From contig NZ_FNEM01000002.1 of NCBI RefSeq assembly GCF_900100175.1, positions 396,810 to 460,809 on the forward strand: a DNA stretch of 64,000 nt, in the 5' to 3' direction. The DNA comes from Ferrimonas sediminum. GTDB taxonomy: Bacteria > Pseudomonadota > Gammaproteobacteria > Enterobacterales > Shewanellaceae. Positions 9,198 through 18,549 of the stretch are shown here, piece by piece. The stretch's first letter is position 1; each line of letters opens with the position of its first letter. The notes beneath the pieces are model-generated. The model had not been told where the DNA came from. It worked only from the letters and a program-made list of their open reading frames with translations, and made no database searches. Both the position numbers and the translations under genes were made by a program.

Positions 9198-10964
9198 GTG
9201 GCAGGCCGTATCCCAAGAGATTTCATTGACCAGCTACTGGCCCGAGTCGACATCGTCGACCTGATCGACGCACGCGTAAAATTAAAGAAATCAGGCAAAA
9301 ACCACAGCGCCTGTTGCCCATTCCATAACGAAAAATCCCCCTCCTTCACCGTCAGTCAGGATAAGCAGTTCTATCACTGTTTCGGCTGTGGCGCCCACGG
9401 CAACGCCCTGGACTTTGTGATGGAATACGACCGTTTGGAGTTCGTTGACGCCATCGAAGATCTGGCGGCAATGATGGGTATGGAAATTCCCCGGGAGCAA
9501 GGCAGTCATCGCAGCAATGCGGCCCAGGCCCCCAAACTGACCAGCCATTACGAATTGATGGACTGGGCAGCCAAATTCTTTCAATTGCAGTTGAGAAAAC
9601 ACCCCAGCCGCCAAGCCGTCATTGATTACATCAAGCAGCGCGGGCTGGACGGCGACACCGTCAAACGCTTCGGCATCGGCTTTGCCCCCGATGGCTGGGA
9701 CAACCTGCAATCGCAACACAAGCACAACCCCAGCGGTCTGGCGACCCTGACCGAATGTGGCATGCTGATCGCCAAAGAGGGCGGCGGTCGCAGTTACGAC
9801 CGTTTCCGCGATCGGCTGATGTTCCCCATCCGCGACCGTCGCGGCCGGGTGGTGGCCTTTGGCGGCCGGGTACTGGGTGACGGCACCCCGAAATACCTGA
9901 ACTCGCCGGAAACCCCGATCTTTCATAAGGGGCGGGAGCTGTACGGCCTGTATGAACTGAAGCAACACCAACGCAATCCTCAGCGGATTCTGGTGGTGGA
10001 AGGCTACATGGATGTGGTGGCCCTGGCCCAGCACGGCATCCCCTACGCGGTGGCGTCCCTGGGCACCTCGACCACCTCGGATCAGATGCAGTTGCTGCTG
10101 CGCACCAGCAGCCAGATCATCTGTTGCTATGACGGCGATAACGCCGGCCGGGAAGCCGCCTGGCGCGCCATGGAAACCGCATTGCCACACCTGCGCGACG
10201 GCGTGCAGCTGAAGTTCATGTTTCTGCCTGACGGCGAAGACCCGGATAGCCTGGTGCGCCAGCAGGGGCAGCAGGCCTTTGAAGCCCTGGTTGACGACGC
10301 CACACCGTTATCGGACTACCTGTTCACCACCATGTTGAAACAGGCGGATCTCTCCAGTCAGGAGGGCAAGTCCAAGCTGGCCACCAACATGGTGCCACTG
10401 CTGAATCAAATCCCGGAGGGGCTGCTGAAAGAGAGTCTGTTCTCACAGCTGGAACGCTCTCTGGGCTGGGGAGCCCGCTCCCTTCGAACCCAATCCACTC
10501 CTGCGGTGTCTCAACCTAAGGGAGTGCAAGGCAGAGGGACACCGGTTCGCCGGGCCATCGCCTTGTTGCAACAACACCCTCAGCTGGGTTATCAACTGCC
10601 AGCCCAGGAGGAGTTAGCTCACCTGGAACTGGCCGGTCTACCACTGCTGAGGGAGATGTTGGAGCTGTGCCGTCCAGAGCCTTTGACCACAGGGCAACTG
10701 ATGGAACGGTTCCGCGGGCGCCCGGAATATGGCGCCCTGAGTAAACTCCTGGGCTGGAAGCTGGAGATTGAAGATGAATCTCTTTTCGAACAAGAGTTTA
10801 CCGATTGTTTATTGTGGTTGAATCAACGATTTTTTGAACAGATGTCAGAGCAACTGCAGCGTAAAGCGCGTGATGGTTCGATAACCACCGAGGAGCTTAG
10901 GCAGTTGCAAGAGATGAATCTGTTATTACAGGGGCTGAAAGGGTCCCGAAAGGCTAGCGATTGA
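9198..10964 (+). CDS. dnaG: DNA primase
   Basis: A 588-residue primase that makes RNA primers for replication and is recruited by DnaB. It has the N-terminal CHC2 zinc-binding domain ([11 protein letters not shown] ... HCFGCGAHG, about residues 38-65), the catalytic core with a Toprim motif ([27 protein letters not shown] with the metal-binding Asps) and a C-terminal helical DnaB-binding domain. The start is GTG at 9198 ([16 protein letters not shown]). Initiation at GTG and the hairpin upstream would both keep expression low, as is known for primase. Its partner helicase is at 41103-42503. Confidence 0.97.
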   Translation: MAGRIPRDFIDQLLARVDIVDLIDARVKLKKSGKNHSACCPFHNEKSPSFTVSQDKQFYHCFGCGAHGNALDFVMEYDRLEFVDAIEDLAAMMGMEIPREQGSHRSNAAQAPKLTSHYELMDWAAKFFQLQLRKHPSRQAVIDYIKQRGLDGDTVKRFGIGFAPDGWDNLQSQHKHNPSGLATLTECGMLIAKEGGGRSYDRFRDRLMFPIRDRRGRVVAFGGRVLGDGTPKYLNSPETPIFHKGRELYGLYELKQHQRNPQRILVVEGYMDVVALAQHGIPYAVASLGTSTTSDQMQLLLRTSSQIICCYDGDNAGREAAWRAMETALPHLRDGVQLKFMFLPDGEDPDSLVRQQGQQAFEALVDDATPLSDYLFTTMLKQADLSSQEGKSKLATNMVPLLNQIPEGLLKESLFSQLERSLGWGARSLRTQSTPAVSQPKGVQGRGTPVRRAIALLQQHPQLGYQLPAQEELAHLELAGLPLLREMLELCRPEPLTTGQLMERFRGRPEYGALSKLLGWKLEIEDESLFEQEFTDCLLWLNQRFFEQMSEQLQRKARDGSITTEELRQLQEMNLLLQGLKGSRKASD

Positions 10965-11043
10965 ACATGCAAAAAGCTATAATTGGCTATTTGCGCGTCA
11001 ATCGCCAAATACCCGTATTCACAACCGTAAGTGGATGATATCT

Positions 11044-12876
11044 ATGGATCAAACTCCGCAGTCACAACTTAAGCTTCTGGTAGCAAAAGGCAAAGAGCAG
11101 GGCTACCTGACCTACGCCGAGGTGAACGATCACCTGCCGGCGGATATGATCGATTCCGATCAGATCGAAGATATTATCCAGATGATTAACGACATGGGCA
11201 TCAAGGTCTTCGAGACCGCACCTGACGGTGACACCTTGATGATGTCGGAAGACGCAACGGACGAAGATGCCGCCGAAGCGGCTGCCCAGGCGCTGGCCAG
11301 CGTCGAAGGCGAGCTTGGCCGTACCACCGACCCGGTCCGCATGTACATGCGTGAAATGGGCACCGTGGAACTGCTGACCCGTGAAGGTGAAATCCTGATC
11401 GCCAAGCGCATTGAAGATGGCATTAACCAGGTTCAATGTTCCGTTGCCGAATATCCGGAAGCCATCTCGTTCCTGCTGGATCAATGGGACCGATACGAAG
11501 CCGATGAAATCCGCCTGGCGGAGATCATCTCAGGCTTTATCTCCGACGATGAAGACGAAGCGAACGTGGCCCCGACCGCCACTCACGTGGGTTCCGAGTT
11601 GTCCAAAGAGGAGCTGGATGACGAAGACGACGAGGATGACGACGACGACGACGACACCCCGTCCGGCCCGGATCCCGAGGAAGCCCGTGAGAAATTCGCC
11701 GAACTGCGCCGCCACTACGAGCTGGCCCAGCAGGCGATCGCCGAACACGGCCACGACTCTCTGGAAGTGGCGATGATCGTGACCCGTCTGTCGGAGCTGT
11801 TCAAGCAGTTCCGTCTGGTTCCCAAGCAGTTTGATCATCTGGTCGGCAACATGCGCACCATGATGGACCGGGTTCGTGTTCAGGAACGTCTGATCATGAA
11901 GCTGTGTGTCGAACAAGCCAAGATGCCGAAAAAGAACTTCATGAAGGCATTCGCCGGCAGCGAGACCGATCCGGCCTGGCTGACCACCGAGTGTGACGCC
12001 GGCAAGAGCTACAGCCCGGCGCTGGCGCTGGTGCAGGAAGAGCTGAACCGCTGCATGGGCAAGCTGAAGCTGGTGGAGCAGGAAACCCGTCTGACCATCG
12101 GCCGCATCAAAGACATCAACCGTCGCATGTCCATTGGTGAAGCCAAGGCTCGTCGCGCCAAGAAAGAGATGGTGGAAGCCAACCTGCGTCTGGTGATCTC
12201 CATCGCCAAAAAATACACCAACCGGGGACTGCAGTTCCTGGATCTGATTCAGGAAGGTAACATCGGCCTGATGAAGGCGGTGGACAAGTTCGAATACCGT
12301 CGCGGTTACAAATTCTCCACCTACGCCACCTGGTGGATCCGTCAGGCCATTACCCGCTCCATTGCGGATCAGGCCCGGACCATCCGGATTCCGGTACACA
12401 TGATCGAAACCATCAACAAACTGAACCGCATCTCCCGTCAGATGCTGCAGGAGATGGGTCGTGAAGCCACCCCGGAAGAGCTGGCGGAACGGATGATGAT
12501 GCCGGAAGATAAGATCCGTAAGGTACTGAAGATCGCCAAAGAGCCGATCTCCATGGAGACTCCCATCGGCGACGATGAAGACTCCCACCTGGGTGATTTT
12601 ATCGAGGATACCACCCTGGCCCAGCCCATTGATGCCGCCACCAGTGAAAGCCTGAAAGTGGCCACCAATGAGGTGCTGGAGGGCTTGACCGCCCGTGAAG
12701 CCAAGGTACTTCGAATGCGTTTCGGTATCGACATGAATACCGACCACACCCTGGAAGAGGTAGGCAAACAGTTTGATGTAACCCGGGAACGGATTCGTCA
12801 GATCGAAGCCAAAGCGCTGCGTAAACTGCGCCACCCTTCCCGTTCAGAGATCCTGAAAAGCTTCCTGGACGAATAG
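11044..12876 (+). CDS. rpoD: RNA polymerase primary sigma factor (sigma-70)
   Basis: A 610-residue housekeeping sigma factor. Region 1.1 begins [31 protein letters not shown], so the ATG at 11044 is used; another ATG three codons upstream is in frame. An acidic tract (Asp/Glu run near residues 188-212) belongs to the non-conserved region between 1.2 and 2.1. Region 2 has [27 protein letters not shown] and [17 protein letters not shown], and region 4 ends [39 protein letters not shown]. It closes the macromolecular synthesis operon, 79 bp after dnaG. Confidence 0.98.
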   Translation: MDQTPQSQLKLLVAKGKEQGYLTYAEVNDHLPADMIDSDQIEDIIQMINDMGIKVFETAPDGDTLMMSEDATDEDAAEAAAQALASVEGELGRTTDPVRMYMREMGTVELLTREGEILIAKRIEDGINQVQCSVAEYPEAISFLLDQWDRYEADEIRLAEIISGFISDDEDEANVAPTATHVGSELSKEELDDEDDEDDDDDDDTPSGPDPEEAREKFAELRRHYELAQQAIAEHGHDSLEVAMIVTRLSELFKQFRLVPKQFDHLVGNMRTMMDRVRVQERLIMKLCVEQAKMPKKNFMKAFAGSETDPAWLTTECDAGKSYSPALALVQEELNRCMGKLKLVEQETRLTIGRIKDINRRMSIGEAKARRAKKEMVEANLRLVISIAKKYTNRGLQFLDLIQEGNIGLMKAVDKFEYRRGYKFSTYATWWIRQAITRSIADQARTIRIPVHMIETINKLNRISRQMLQEMGREATPEELAERMMMPEDKIRKVLKIAKEPISMETPIGDDEDSHLGDFIEDTTLAQPIDAATSESLKVATNEVLEGLTAREAKVLRMRFGIDMNTDHTLEEVGKQFDVTRERIRQIEAKALRKLRHPSRSEILKSFLDE

Positions 12877-12900
12877 GGATTCGGTCATCAAAAGAAATAA

Positions 12901-12927
12901 AAACGCCCTGCATTTGCTGGGCGTTTT
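12901..12927 (+). terminator. Terminator after rpoD
   Basis: AAACGCCC ... GGGCGTTT followed by further Ts, just downstream of the rpoD stop and shared with the convergent crotonase gene. Confidence 0.8.
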
Positions 12928-12944
12928 TTTATATCCATCATTCA

Positions 12945-13733
12945 CTATCTGGGTAAATAATCTCGCTCTTTGCCCTTCTGTTTGGCCACCGCAATGCGCT
13001 GGTTTTTAGACAGCATCATTTTAATCTGGCCCCAGGTTTCGCCAATCAAAATTCGACCGTTAGAGGCAAAGCCTTGTCGCCGATATAGACGCTTCACCTC
13101 AGCCAGTGCATTGGGTGAACGCTCTATCAGCGCCTGCGCCAATATCTCGGCCCGCAGCTTGGGCTGCTCCGCGACTTCCGTGACCAGATTCAGCTCCAGC
13201 GCCCGCTGGGCATCCACCGGCTCGGCCATCATCGACAGCATCAGAGCCTGATCCTGGGGCAACTGCTCCCTCAGTGCCAGCGTGCCCCCCATATCGGGAA
13301 TCAGCCCCCACCGCCCCTCCATCACCGCCAGGCTGGCATCGGGAGCGGCAATTCGGAAATCGGCCCCCAGGGCGATCTGCATGCCGCCGCCCCAGCAGCG
13401 ACCGTCGATGGCGGCAATCACCGGTACCGGCAGGTCACGCCAGCCGGTATTGACTCTCTGGGCCAGGTTGGCCCGCCAGGGAAACACTTTAAACAGCAAT
13501 TTCATTGCCGATGAGGGGGAATTAAACAACGACTTAATATCGATGCCCGAGCAAAAGTCCCGCCCTTCGCCGAACAAAATAACCACTCGAACGTCACGAC
13601 GTCGAAGCAACTGTTTTTGCACGGATACTAAGGCTTTGAACAGCTCGTAATCCAACGCATTACATTTATCCGGGCGGTTCAATGCCACCCAGGCAACGCC
13701 TTCTTTTACTGCCAATTTTACTTTTTCCGACAT
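12945..13733 (-). CDS. Crotonase/enoyl-CoA hydratase family protein
   Basis: A 262-residue crotonase-fold protein. The start chosen is the ATG at 13733 (MSEKVKLAVKEGVAWVALNRPDK). The oxyanion-hole segments FGEGRDFCSGIDIKSL and AIDGRCWGGGMQIALGADFRIA are present. In the active-site loop the sequence is MEGRWGLIPDMGGT: it has a glutamate and an aspartate in IPD, a pattern closer to dienoyl-CoA isomerase-type members than to classical hydratase, so the reaction cannot be named. It probably acts on an acyl-CoA in fatty-acid or amino-acid breakdown. It is divergent from the response-regulator gene. Confidence 0.88.
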   Translation of the reverse strand: MSEKVKLAVKEGVAWVALNRPDKCNALDYELFKALVSVQKQLLRRRDVRVVILFGEGRDFCSGIDIKSLFNSPSSAMKLLFKVFPWRANLAQRVNTGWRDLPVPVIAAIDGRCWGGGMQIALGADFRIAAPDASLAVMEGRWGLIPDMGGTLALREQLPQDQALMLSMMAEPVDAQRALELNLVTEVAEQPKLRAEILAQALIERSPNALAEVKRLYRRQGFASNGRILIGETWGQIKMMLSKNQRIAVAKQKGKERDYLPR

Positions 13734-13774
13734 GACCACTCCTTTGCCGTCAGAAATTCATCACCGTCAGGATC

Positions 13775-13803
13775 ATGACATTCTCGAATTAATTCAATAG
13801 AAT
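13775..13803 (+). promoter_or_regulatory. Promoter with a dyad-symmetric spacer, upstream of the CheC response regulator
   Basis: ATGACA (13775-13780), 17-base spacer, TAGAAT (13798-13803): 5/6 matches at both hexamers. An inverted repeat ACATTCT (13778-13784) and AGAATGT (13799-13105 of the next line, ending 13805) overlaps both hexamers, and the palindrome GAATTAATTC (13786-13795) lies inside it. The layout suggests a repressor or MerR-like operator controlling this promoter, possibly together with the divergent crotonase gene. Confidence 0.55.
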
Positions 13804-13834
13804 GTTCACTAATACCACTGAATAAGAAGGTCTT

Positions 13835-14815
13835 TTGACCCTAGGGCACGGAGGCACCACTATCAAGGTTCTAATATGCGATGACTCAGCACTGGCCAGA
13901 AAGCAACTGGCTAGGACCTTGCCATCTGGCCTCTGCAGCGACATCGCGTTCGCCGAAAGTGGCGAGCGGGCGCTGGAAATGCTGAGCCAATCTGAATATC
14001 AGTTGCTGTTTCTCGATCTGAATATGCCGGGAATTGACGGCTACCAGGTGTTGGAAAAGCTATCTGGTCAGACCTCCAAGCCTCAGACTATCGTGGTTTC
14101 CGCCGATATCCAAGCCCAGGCGCTGCAAAGAGTTAAAGATCTCGGGGCGCTCGACTTCCTCAAGAAACCGCTCAGCGCCTCGGATCTGGCCAGAGCCCTG
14201 GCCCGCTATCAGCTGCAAGATGACTGTCCCCCAGTCTGGATAAACACCCCCAACGTCAGCCTGGAGGATGCCCTGCGTGAGATCTGCAACGTCGCCATGG
14301 GACGCACCGCCTCTCTGCTTGCCAAGGTGATTGACGACTTTGTGCACCTGCCGGTGCCCAAGGTGTCCCACTGGAAGGCCAGTGACCTGGAGATGATGCT
14401 GACCGGGGCCCGTCAGGACAACGACACCCAGATTCTGTCCCAAGGCTTCATCGGTGCAGGCATCGCCGGCGAGGCGCTGCTGCTGTTCCATGACATCAAT
14501 GAAACCGATCTGGGCCAACTGTTTGGCTTCCAGGGCTGCAGCATTGACCAGCAGGAGGAGGTACTGATGGACGCCGCCAACCTGCTGTTTGGCGCCTTCC
14601 TCAACAGCTTGTCCGAGCAGCTCAATGTGGCCTTCAGTCAGAGTCCGCCGTTGATTTGGCGCCACTCAAGCGAAGACACCCGCTTGTCCGGCGAAGTGTA
14701 CGCCATCGAAATCAGTTACCGTCAGGAACAGCACAAACTCAATTGCGATCTGCTGCTGCTGCTACCCCAACCAAGCTGGCAACTGTTGCAAGTTCAGCTA
14801 AAAGACATCGTCTGA
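13835..14815 (+). CDS. Response regulator with C-terminal CheC-type phosphatase domain
   Basis: A receiver domain (residues 10-125 with the TTG start: acidic pair Asp16/Asp17, phospho-acceptor Asp61 in LFLDLNMPG, Ser89, Lys110) joined to a CheC/CheX-like domain (about 140-320). The latter has the family E-x2-N pattern at Glu149/Asn152 (REICNVAMG) and a related Asp246/Asn249 (MDAANLLFG). CheC proteins dephosphorylate CheY-P, so this is probably a phosphorylation-controlled phosphatase acting on a response regulator. The start is uncertain: no ATG fits. TTG at 13835 has a close AGAAGG, while an ideal GGAGG lies seven bases before an ATC at 13862 that would give the canonical N-terminus (M)KVLICDDSALARK. 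It is followed after 10 bp by a diguanylate cyclase. Confidence 0.88.
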   Translation: MTLGHGGTTIKVLICDDSALARKQLARTLPSGLCSDIAFAESGERALEMLSQSEYQLLFLDLNMPGIDGYQVLEKLSGQTSKPQTIVVSADIQAQALQRVKDLGALDFLKKPLSASDLARALARYQLQDDCPPVWINTPNVSLEDALREICNVAMGRTASLLAKVIDDFVHLPVPKVSHWKASDLEMMLTGARQDNDTQILSQGFIGAGIAGEALLLFHDINETDLGQLFGFQGCSIDQQEEVLMDAANLLFGAFLNSLSEQLNVAFSQSPPLIWRHSSEDTRLSGEVYAIEISYRQEQHKLNCDLLLLLPQPSWQLLQVQLKDIV

Positions 14816-14825
14816 GCCCACCATC

Positions 14826-15788
14826 ATGCCCAATAAAATCAGCCCCAACCCCGAACTGGATGCCCTGCACCTGTTGACCCAACTGGTGCAAACCATTGAG
14901 GTGGGTCTGGTGGTGCTCGACCGGGATTGCCGGGTTCACCTGTGGAACAGCTTCATGGAGAATCACAGTGGAAAACGCGCATCTCAACTACGAGGCAAAC
15001 GCATCTTTGATCTCTTTGCCGAACTGCCGGAACGCTGGCTGACCGGAAAACTGGAGACCGCCTTTCTGCTGAATAACCGGGCCTTTACCACCTGGGAGCA
15101 ACGCCCGTTTATCTTTGAGTTCCCCAACTCCAGGCCGGTCACAGGGCAGAGCCCCTACATGTATCAAAACCTCACCATTCAGCCGCTGAGTAACCGCCTG
15201 GGAGAGGTCAACCACGTAGCACTTCTGGTCTATGACGTGACCGTCGAGGCCAATCACCGCATGGCTTTGGCAAGAATGAGTCAGATCGACACCCTCACCG
15301 GGCTGGCCAACCGCCGCCTGTGGCAGGAGCACCTGGACAAAGAGTTTGAGCGCAGCCGTCGATACCACCACCCTGCCACCCTGATGGTACTGGACATCGA
15401 TCACTTCAAGTCCATCAACGATACACTGGGGCACAGCGCCGGCGATACCGTCCTGGCCCAGGTCGGCCAGCAGCTGCGTAAGCTACTCAGAAAAAGTGAC
15501 ATTGCCGCCCGTTATGGCGGCGAAGAGTTTACCCTGCTGCTGCCGGAAACCGACACCGAGCAGGCGGCACTGTTGGCCGAGCGGATTCGAAGTACCATGG
15601 AGGCACAGGAGGTCAGCACCGAGAGTGGCGTGGCCCGCTTTACTGTCAGCATCGGCTATGCCCTGTTCGATCCGGGGCTCAGTGACGATAAGCAGTGGTT
15701 CAGCGCCGCCGATAAGGCACTGTATGAAGCCAAGCGCAGTGGCCGCAACCGCTGCATTCTGTACAGCGAGTCGTTGGACGCTCACTGA
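14826..15788 (+). CDS. PAS-GGDEF diguanylate cyclase
   Basis: A 320-residue, soluble protein predicted to make cyclic di-GMP from two GTP. A PAS-like sensor occupies about residues 15-140 (VGLVVLDRDCRVHLWN ... VALLVYDVT). The GGDEF domain follows (DTLTGLANRR, DIDHFKSINDTLGH), with an active-site GGEEF at 231-235 and an inhibitory I-site RxxD (Arg222-Asp225) five residues before it. It is therefore expected to be active and product-inhibited. It is co-oriented with the receiver-CheC gene, 10 bp apart, and probably co-transcribed, tying c-di-GMP synthesis to a phospho-relay. Confidence 0.93.
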   Translation: MPNKISPNPELDALHLLTQLVQTIEVGLVVLDRDCRVHLWNSFMENHSGKRASQLRGKRIFDLFAELPERWLTGKLETAFLLNNRAFTTWEQRPFIFEFPNSRPVTGQSPYMYQNLTIQPLSNRLGEVNHVALLVYDVTVEANHRMALARMSQIDTLTGLANRRLWQEHLDKEFERSRRYHHPATLMVLDIDHFKSINDTLGHSAGDTVLAQVGQQLRKLLRKSDIAARYGGEEFTLLLPETDTEQAALLAERIRSTMEAQEVSTESGVARFTVSIGYALFDPGLSDDKQWFSAADKALYEAKRSGRNRCILYSESLDAH

Positions 15789-15940
15789 TTGGGCGGGCTG
15801 AAGGGCCCGTCTTCCCGACGACGACCGCTACCGTGTCGCCGCTCCGCCTTACCGGGTTCCCAGCGAATGTACTGACGACGGTCCACGGTCTGACGTCGGT
15901 GTATGCTGCGGCGTTCAACGCCGGATGGATATTCTGCCAT
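15782..15940 (-). CDS. Arg-rich 52-residue small protein
   Basis: An uninterrupted frame from ATG at 15940 to TGA at 15782-15784, with a GAGAGG ribosome site about seven bases before the ATG. The product starts MAEYPSGVERRS and has 12 arginines, mostly in pairs spaced five to six residues apart (RR at 10, 15, 21, 34 and 40). A conserved-looking core QYIRWEPGKAERR lies in the middle. It overlaps the stop of the diguanylate cyclase tail-to-tail by seven bases. Such RR-spaced short proteins could bind nucleic acid or be intrinsically disordered. I do not recognise a family with certainty. Confidence 0.6.
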   Translation of the reverse strand: MAEYPSGVERRSIHRRQTVDRRQYIRWEPGKAERRHGSGRRREDGPFSPPNQ

Positions 15941-15983
15941 TCCCCAGCCTCTCAACAGTCAGGTGTTGAGCCACTCACTATAG

Positions 15984-16505
15984 CTATAAACGCAGCACCT
16001 CTCCAGAAAGGCTGTTGTAATGAAATCTTAGGCTGGTGTCGGACAACAGGGTGTAGCGGCAACTCTGGCTGCCGGTGTATTCGGACCGATAGGTGGCCAA
16101 CTCTTTGGATACGGCCGGTGAGCGGCTGTCGGAGGCACTCCAGACCCCTTGTTCGGTATCGAGGATGGTGTCCCACAACAGCAGGCAGTCGTGTTCATTA
16201 CCCACCGATTTGGTGCCGCCCCCCTCCAGGCTTCCCACAGGAAAGCCCTGAGCGTTGTAATCAACACTATTGTACTGGGCATCATCGGAGCAACGCAGAT
16301 TTTCCTGCTCTCTGTCGCCACCACGAAGGCGCCAGCACAGGTGGCTCTGGTTGACGGCCTGGTGAAAGGCGGCAAAGGTGGTCTCGAACACCGCCGTTTC
16401 AGATTCGGAACTGAGGTCAATAAAGCGCGGAGCGGCGACAACCGCCGTAATGGCAAGGAGGAGGAGCACCACCACCAATTCGATTAACGTAAACCCTTTG
16501 TTCAT
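15984..16505 (-). CDS. Type IV pilin-like prepilin (MSHA/pseudopilin type)
   Basis: A 173-residue prepilin with a short leader MNKG before FTLIELVVVLLLLAITAVVAAPRF. This is a class III N-methylation signal: cleavage after Gly4, with Phe as residue 1 of the mature protein and Glu5 conserved. The ATG at 16505 is used because it gives this leader; a longer frame adds 12 residues. The C-terminal part has paired cysteines (HLCWRL/LRCSDD and HDCLLL/QSCRYT), typical of MSHA-like pilins. No pilus assembly genes adjoin, so it is an isolated minor pilin or pseudopilin. Confidence 0.85.
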   Translation of the reverse strand: MNKGFTLIELVVVLLLLAITAVVAAPRFIDLSSESETAVFETTFAAFHQAVNQSHLCWRLRGGDREQENLRCSDDAQYNSVDYNAQGFPVGSLEGGGTKSVGNEHDCLLLWDTILDTEQGVWSASDSRSPAVSKELATYRSEYTGSQSCRYTLLSDTSLRFHYNSLSGEVLRL

Positions 16506-16568
16506 TCGCCCTCCCTGGCGCTTAAACGCAAGCGCCTTCACCAGCGCCTTAGAGTAACACCTGAATAA

Positions 16569-16922
16569 TTACTCTACAAAGTAGGTTCCCCAGCCGTCAT
16601 ATTGAACACCGTGCTTTTCGGCAAGCTCAATCAGAGTCTTGGCATCGCTGTTCAGGCGTTCAATATCGAGCTTGTGCTCAATAATGGCGTCAAAGGCAAA
16701 CACGGTGGCGCCGTCATCCAGCTCCAGTTCTTCGGCGTCATCCACCTCAAAACCGGCCTTAAAGGCATCCACCGCCGCCTTCTCCAGTTTGTCAAAATTG
16801 GCACCGGAAAAATGATGCTCGATGGTGTAGTCGGCATCGGGGTTGGAGCCGTCTTCCAGCAGTGCCTCGACAATATCCTGATTCTCTTGCAACTGCTCCT
16901 GAACCAACTCTTCAATGGTCAT
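16569..16922 (-). CDS. rraB: Ribonuclease E inhibitor RraB
   Basis: A 117-residue acidic protein. RraB binds RNase E and modulates mRNA decay. The sequence [26 protein letters not shown] ... [34 protein letters not shown] ... [15 protein letters not shown] follows the family well. GGAG lies six bases before the ATG at 16922, which decides between this and an ATG two codons upstream. Single gene between the prepilin and plsC. Confidence 0.92.
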   Translation of the reverse strand: MTIEELVQEQLQENQDIVEALLEDGSNPDADYTIEHHFSGANFDKLEKAAVDAFKAGFEVDDAEELELDDGATVFAFDAIIEHKLDIERLNSDAKTLIELAEKHGVQYDGWGTYFVE

Positions 16923-16959
16923 CGCCATCTCCACTAATAAACAAGTTTAGGCAATTATA

Positions 16960-17697
16960 TCAGGCTGGCGTCGCCTTAGCTCCAGTCAGGCTCAACGCTT
17001 CCTGGTTCAGTTCATTGAGACGCTGCTGCATCCGCTGATACACCTCTTCAGCCAGCTCGCGGACGTGCTCGCGGCCATAGCCCTTGGTAGGGATCGGCTC
17101 CAGAGTCTCAACAATCACCACCCCGTTATTTTTCTGGTTCAGGTGAATCCCCTGCTGATTGGAGGCCACCACAGGCACAATCGGGACTCCCGCCTGAATG
17201 GCGGTATGAAACGCTCCGGTTTTAAACGGCAGCAGACCCCGGCCACGTGAGCGGGTACCTTCCGGGAAAATCCATACTGACAGGGATTTAGCGGTGATCT
17301 TCTCCGCGGCCTGTTGCAGGGTTCTCACCGCCTTGGAGCGATTGGCGCGATCGATAAGAATGTTGCCGGTCAGCCAGTACAGCTGGCCGAAAAACGGAAT
17401 CCACTTCAGGCTCTTCTTACCCATGGACACGGTTCCCGGAGGCACCGAGCCGGTATGAGTAAACAGGTCGAAGTTATTCTGGTGATTACTGACGTACACC
17501 ACCGGCTCGTCACTGCCGGTCTGGTGGCCCCGGTGGATCACCTTGATGCCCAGCACCGGCGCGACACTGGAAAACACCTTGGCAGTGTAGTGGACATTAT
17601 TCCGGTGAAACGGGCGCAGCAGGCACAACAGCATCCCCATCAGGGACACCAGCACCAGCAACACCGATAAAGTCAATGAACGCAACAGCAGCAACAT
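16960..17697 (-). CDS. plsC: 1-acyl-sn-glycerol-3-phosphate acyltransferase
   Basis: A 245-residue membrane acyltransferase that makes phosphatidic acid from lysophosphatidic acid. It has an N-terminal hydrophobic anchor (residues 2-28), the catalytic HX4D box in NHQNNFDLF, the substrate-binding FPEGTRSRG and the VPIVPVVAS segment. It follows the acylation carried out by PlsY (6480-7085). In Vibrio and Shewanella plsC also lies close to parC, as here. Confidence 0.94.
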   Translation of the reverse strand: MLLLLRSLTLSVLLVLVSLMGMLLCLLRPFHRNNVHYTAKVFSSVAPVLGIKVIHRGHQTGSDEPVVYVSNHQNNFDLFTHTGSVPPGTVSMGKKSLKWIPFFGQLYWLTGNILIDRANRSKAVRTLQQAAEKITAKSLSVWIFPEGTRSRGRGLLPFKTGAFHTAIQAGVPIVPVVASNQQGIHLNQKNNGVVIVETLEPIPTKGYGREHVRELAEEVYQRMQQRLNELNQEALSLTGAKATPA

Positions 17698-17788
17698 CGG
17701 CGAATCTTTCTCCTCAAATCAGGGGCGCCCAGTATAGGCAACTCCCCTCGCCGAAACAACGAATTCGTTACAACTGTGCGCTCAAATT

Positions 17789-18430
17789 TTAAACCCAGTT
17801 TTGGCAATCATCGAGACGTTGCTGTAATTGCTGATAAAACTGGCCTGCATGCAAGCCGTCGGCAATGGCGTGGTGAACCTGGAATGCCAGCGGCAACACC
17901 ACTTTTTTGGGCTGGATGTCGTATCGACCCCAGGTGATCCGCGGCACCGAGTCCGCCGGACTCAGGGGCATGGGGTTGGTCATCTGGGTAAAACGTACCC
18001 AGGGCAGGCAGGACATAAAGATGGCGTCATCATCACTGTCATCCTGGTCTGAAAACAGCTCTGGTCGCCGCTGCGAGCTCAGCGACTGCTCGGTCATGGC
18101 CCGGGAGAATGTCGGAAAATCCTCGCTGAACGCCACCCGGGTAAAGCGCACCTGCTGGTCCTCACCCAACGACGTGAGACCGGCGTTGACCCTGGGGTGC
18201 TCCAGCACCTGCTGGCCCCGAATGCGCCAACGCATCCAGGGTAACTCATTGGCCACCGTCATAATGGCGTGGCTGATGGCGTGGTATACCGATACCTGCC
18301 GGGACTGCCCCAGTTGATGCAGGGTGGTGATGTCCACGTCGGCACAGAGGCTGAAATAGGGCTGGGCCAATTGATTGAAAAAGCGAAACTGCTGGGCACG
18401 AGGCCAGGTTTCCATGTCGAGGTACTTCAT
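17789..18430 (-). CDS. CAT-fold acetyltransferase (chloramphenicol acetyltransferase-like)
   Basis: A 213-residue protein with the length and C-terminal active-site motif of trimeric chloramphenicol acetyltransferases: HHAIADGLHAGQFYQQLQ, in which the first histidine region is catalytic and the DG-x-H segment is structural. The N-terminal half (ARAQQFRFF, FSLCADVDIT) also fits the fold. There is no transposase or integron nearby and codon use resembles its neighbours, so it looks like a resident chromosomal member whose substrate may not be chloramphenicol. Confidence 0.85.
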   Translation of the reverse strand: MKYLDMETWPRAQQFRFFNQLAQPYFSLCADVDITTLHQLGQSRQVSVYHAISHAIMTVANELPWMRWRIRGQQVLEHPRVNAGLTSLGEDQQVRFTRVAFSEDFPTFSRAMTEQSLSSQRRPELFSDQDDSDDDAIFMSCLPWVRFTQMTNPMPLSPADSVPRITWGRYDIQPKKVVLPLAFQVHHAIADGLHAGQFYQQLQQRLDDCQNWV

Positions 18431-18515
18431 ATATCCCTGTCTGAAACGGGCTGGCCCAAGGCCAGCAATAACGGCGCCCTTATGCTACCTCCATCCCACA
18501 GATATTCCACAACAA

Positions 18516-18542
18516 AAAACGGAACCTGTACGGTTCCGTTTT
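18516..18542 (-). terminator. Terminator after parC
   Basis: On the minus strand AAAACGGAACC and GGTTCCGTTTT-type arms (18516-18526 and 18532-18542) enclose a five-base loop, followed by a T-rich run. It directly follows the parC stop. Confidence 0.8.
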
Positions 18543-18549
18543 GTCACTG

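Noticed and set aside
17789..18430. Acquired chloramphenicol resistance gene
   Set aside because: The CAT fold is clear, but no mobile element, integron or codon bias is seen, so a resident acyltransferase is more likely.
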